From Oscillospiraceae bacterium UBA3851 (GTDB lineage Bacteria > Bacillota > Clostridia > Oscillospirales > Oscillospiraceae): DNA of 5,260 nt. Numbering within the stretch: position 1 is the first letter of the stretch; the number at the start of each line of letters is the position of its first letter. The translations under genes and the position numbers were made by a program. Location of the stretch: assembly GCA_002392625.1 (NCBI GenBank), contig DGHJ01000154.1, positions 458 to 5,717 of the forward strand. Reading direction: 5' to 3'. This document shows, piece by piece, positions 5,043 to 5,260 of this stretch. Under the pieces are notes generated by a model. The model searched no databases and was not told where the DNA came from. It saw only the letters and a program-made list of their open reading frames with translations.

Positions 5043-5260
5043 TTACTCTTCCAATTCGCCCACCAGGGCGATGTGCAGCTCGTCCAGCTGCTTCTGCTCC
5101 ACGGTGGAGGGAGCGCCCATCATCAGATCCTGGGCATTCTTGTTCATGGGGAAGGGGATGATCTCACGGATGGAGCTCTCGCCGGCCAGCAGCATGACGA
5201 TGCGGTCCACGCCCGGCGCAATGCCGGCGTGAGGAGGCGCGCCGTAGCAGAAGGCGTTGT
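5043..5260 (-). CDS. aspS: Aspartyl-tRNA synthetase (C-terminal 71 residues, runs off window)
   Basis: The visible end contains the class II motif 3 region GAPPHAGIAPGVDRIVMLLA, with the arginine of GVDR that contacts ATP. The AspRS-specific tail follows: IREIIPFPMNKNAQDLMMGA, PSTVEQKQLDELHI and a short acidic end, GELEE. The enzyme activates aspartate and charges tRNA-Asp, or in some bacteria also tRNA-Asn; that distinction depends on residues outside the window. The IAPGVDR and FPMNKNAQDLMMGAPS forms, rather than FAFGLDR and FPK, resemble Clostridia AspRS as I recall it. Stop TAA is at 5045-5043, 26 bp before the YbjQ-family gene; no terminator lies between, so the two are probably co-transcribed. 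Confidence 0.93.
   Translation of the reverse strand, partial: NAFCYGAPPHAGIAPGVDRIVMLLAGESSIREIIPFPMNKNAQDLMMGAPSTVEQKQLDELHIALVGELEE

Overview
This is a bacterial chromosomal window in which every recognisable gene lies on the minus strand, so transcription runs from high to low coordinates. The genes are GC-rich and use strong GGAGG-type ribosome binding sites, while the regulatory gaps are AT-rich. A T-box leader in front of a dimer-type glycyl-tRNA synthetase, a Clostridia-like AspRS C-terminus and a MATE transporter together suggest a GC-rich gut Firmicute (Clostridia, Oscillospiraceae-like). The lineage is an inference; no 16S or other marker is present.

Layout in the direction of transcription: (1) the end of aspS (5260-5043), then a YbjQ/UPF0145-family gene (5016-4705) 26 bp later, an intrinsic terminator with a short U-tract (4692-4667), and an AlaX-type alanyl-tRNA editing gene (4635-3490) with no visible promoter of its own. 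(2) A palindromic intergenic repeat (about 3480-3441) and a strong terminator (3403-3361). (3) An extended -10 promoter (3350-3342) driving a MATE-family exporter (3298-1928) and, 40 bp further on, nadE (1887-1105). (4) rpsT (ribosomal protein S20, 923-660), which has its own consensus promoter, a UUG start codon and a terminator (646-620). (5) A hairpin-rich gap (611-448), a tandem direct repeat (433-403), a strong promoter (378-350), a T-box riboswitch (about 345-177) and the first 27 codons of glycyl-tRNA synthetase (82-1).

Much of the window serves translation: AspRS, GlyRS, an editing enzyme for mischarged tRNA-Ala, and S20. AlaX clears Ser-tRNA-Ala or Gly-tRNA-Ala, while GlyRS is controlled by the charging state of tRNA-Gly through the T-box. 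NadE provides NAD+, and the transporter sharing its transcript probably exports a cationic or drug-like compound by ion antiport. No plus-strand gene, mobile element, CRISPR array or RNA gene other than the T-box leader was found. I see no clearly novel multi-gene system; the most interesting material is in the non-coding gap from 83 to 650.
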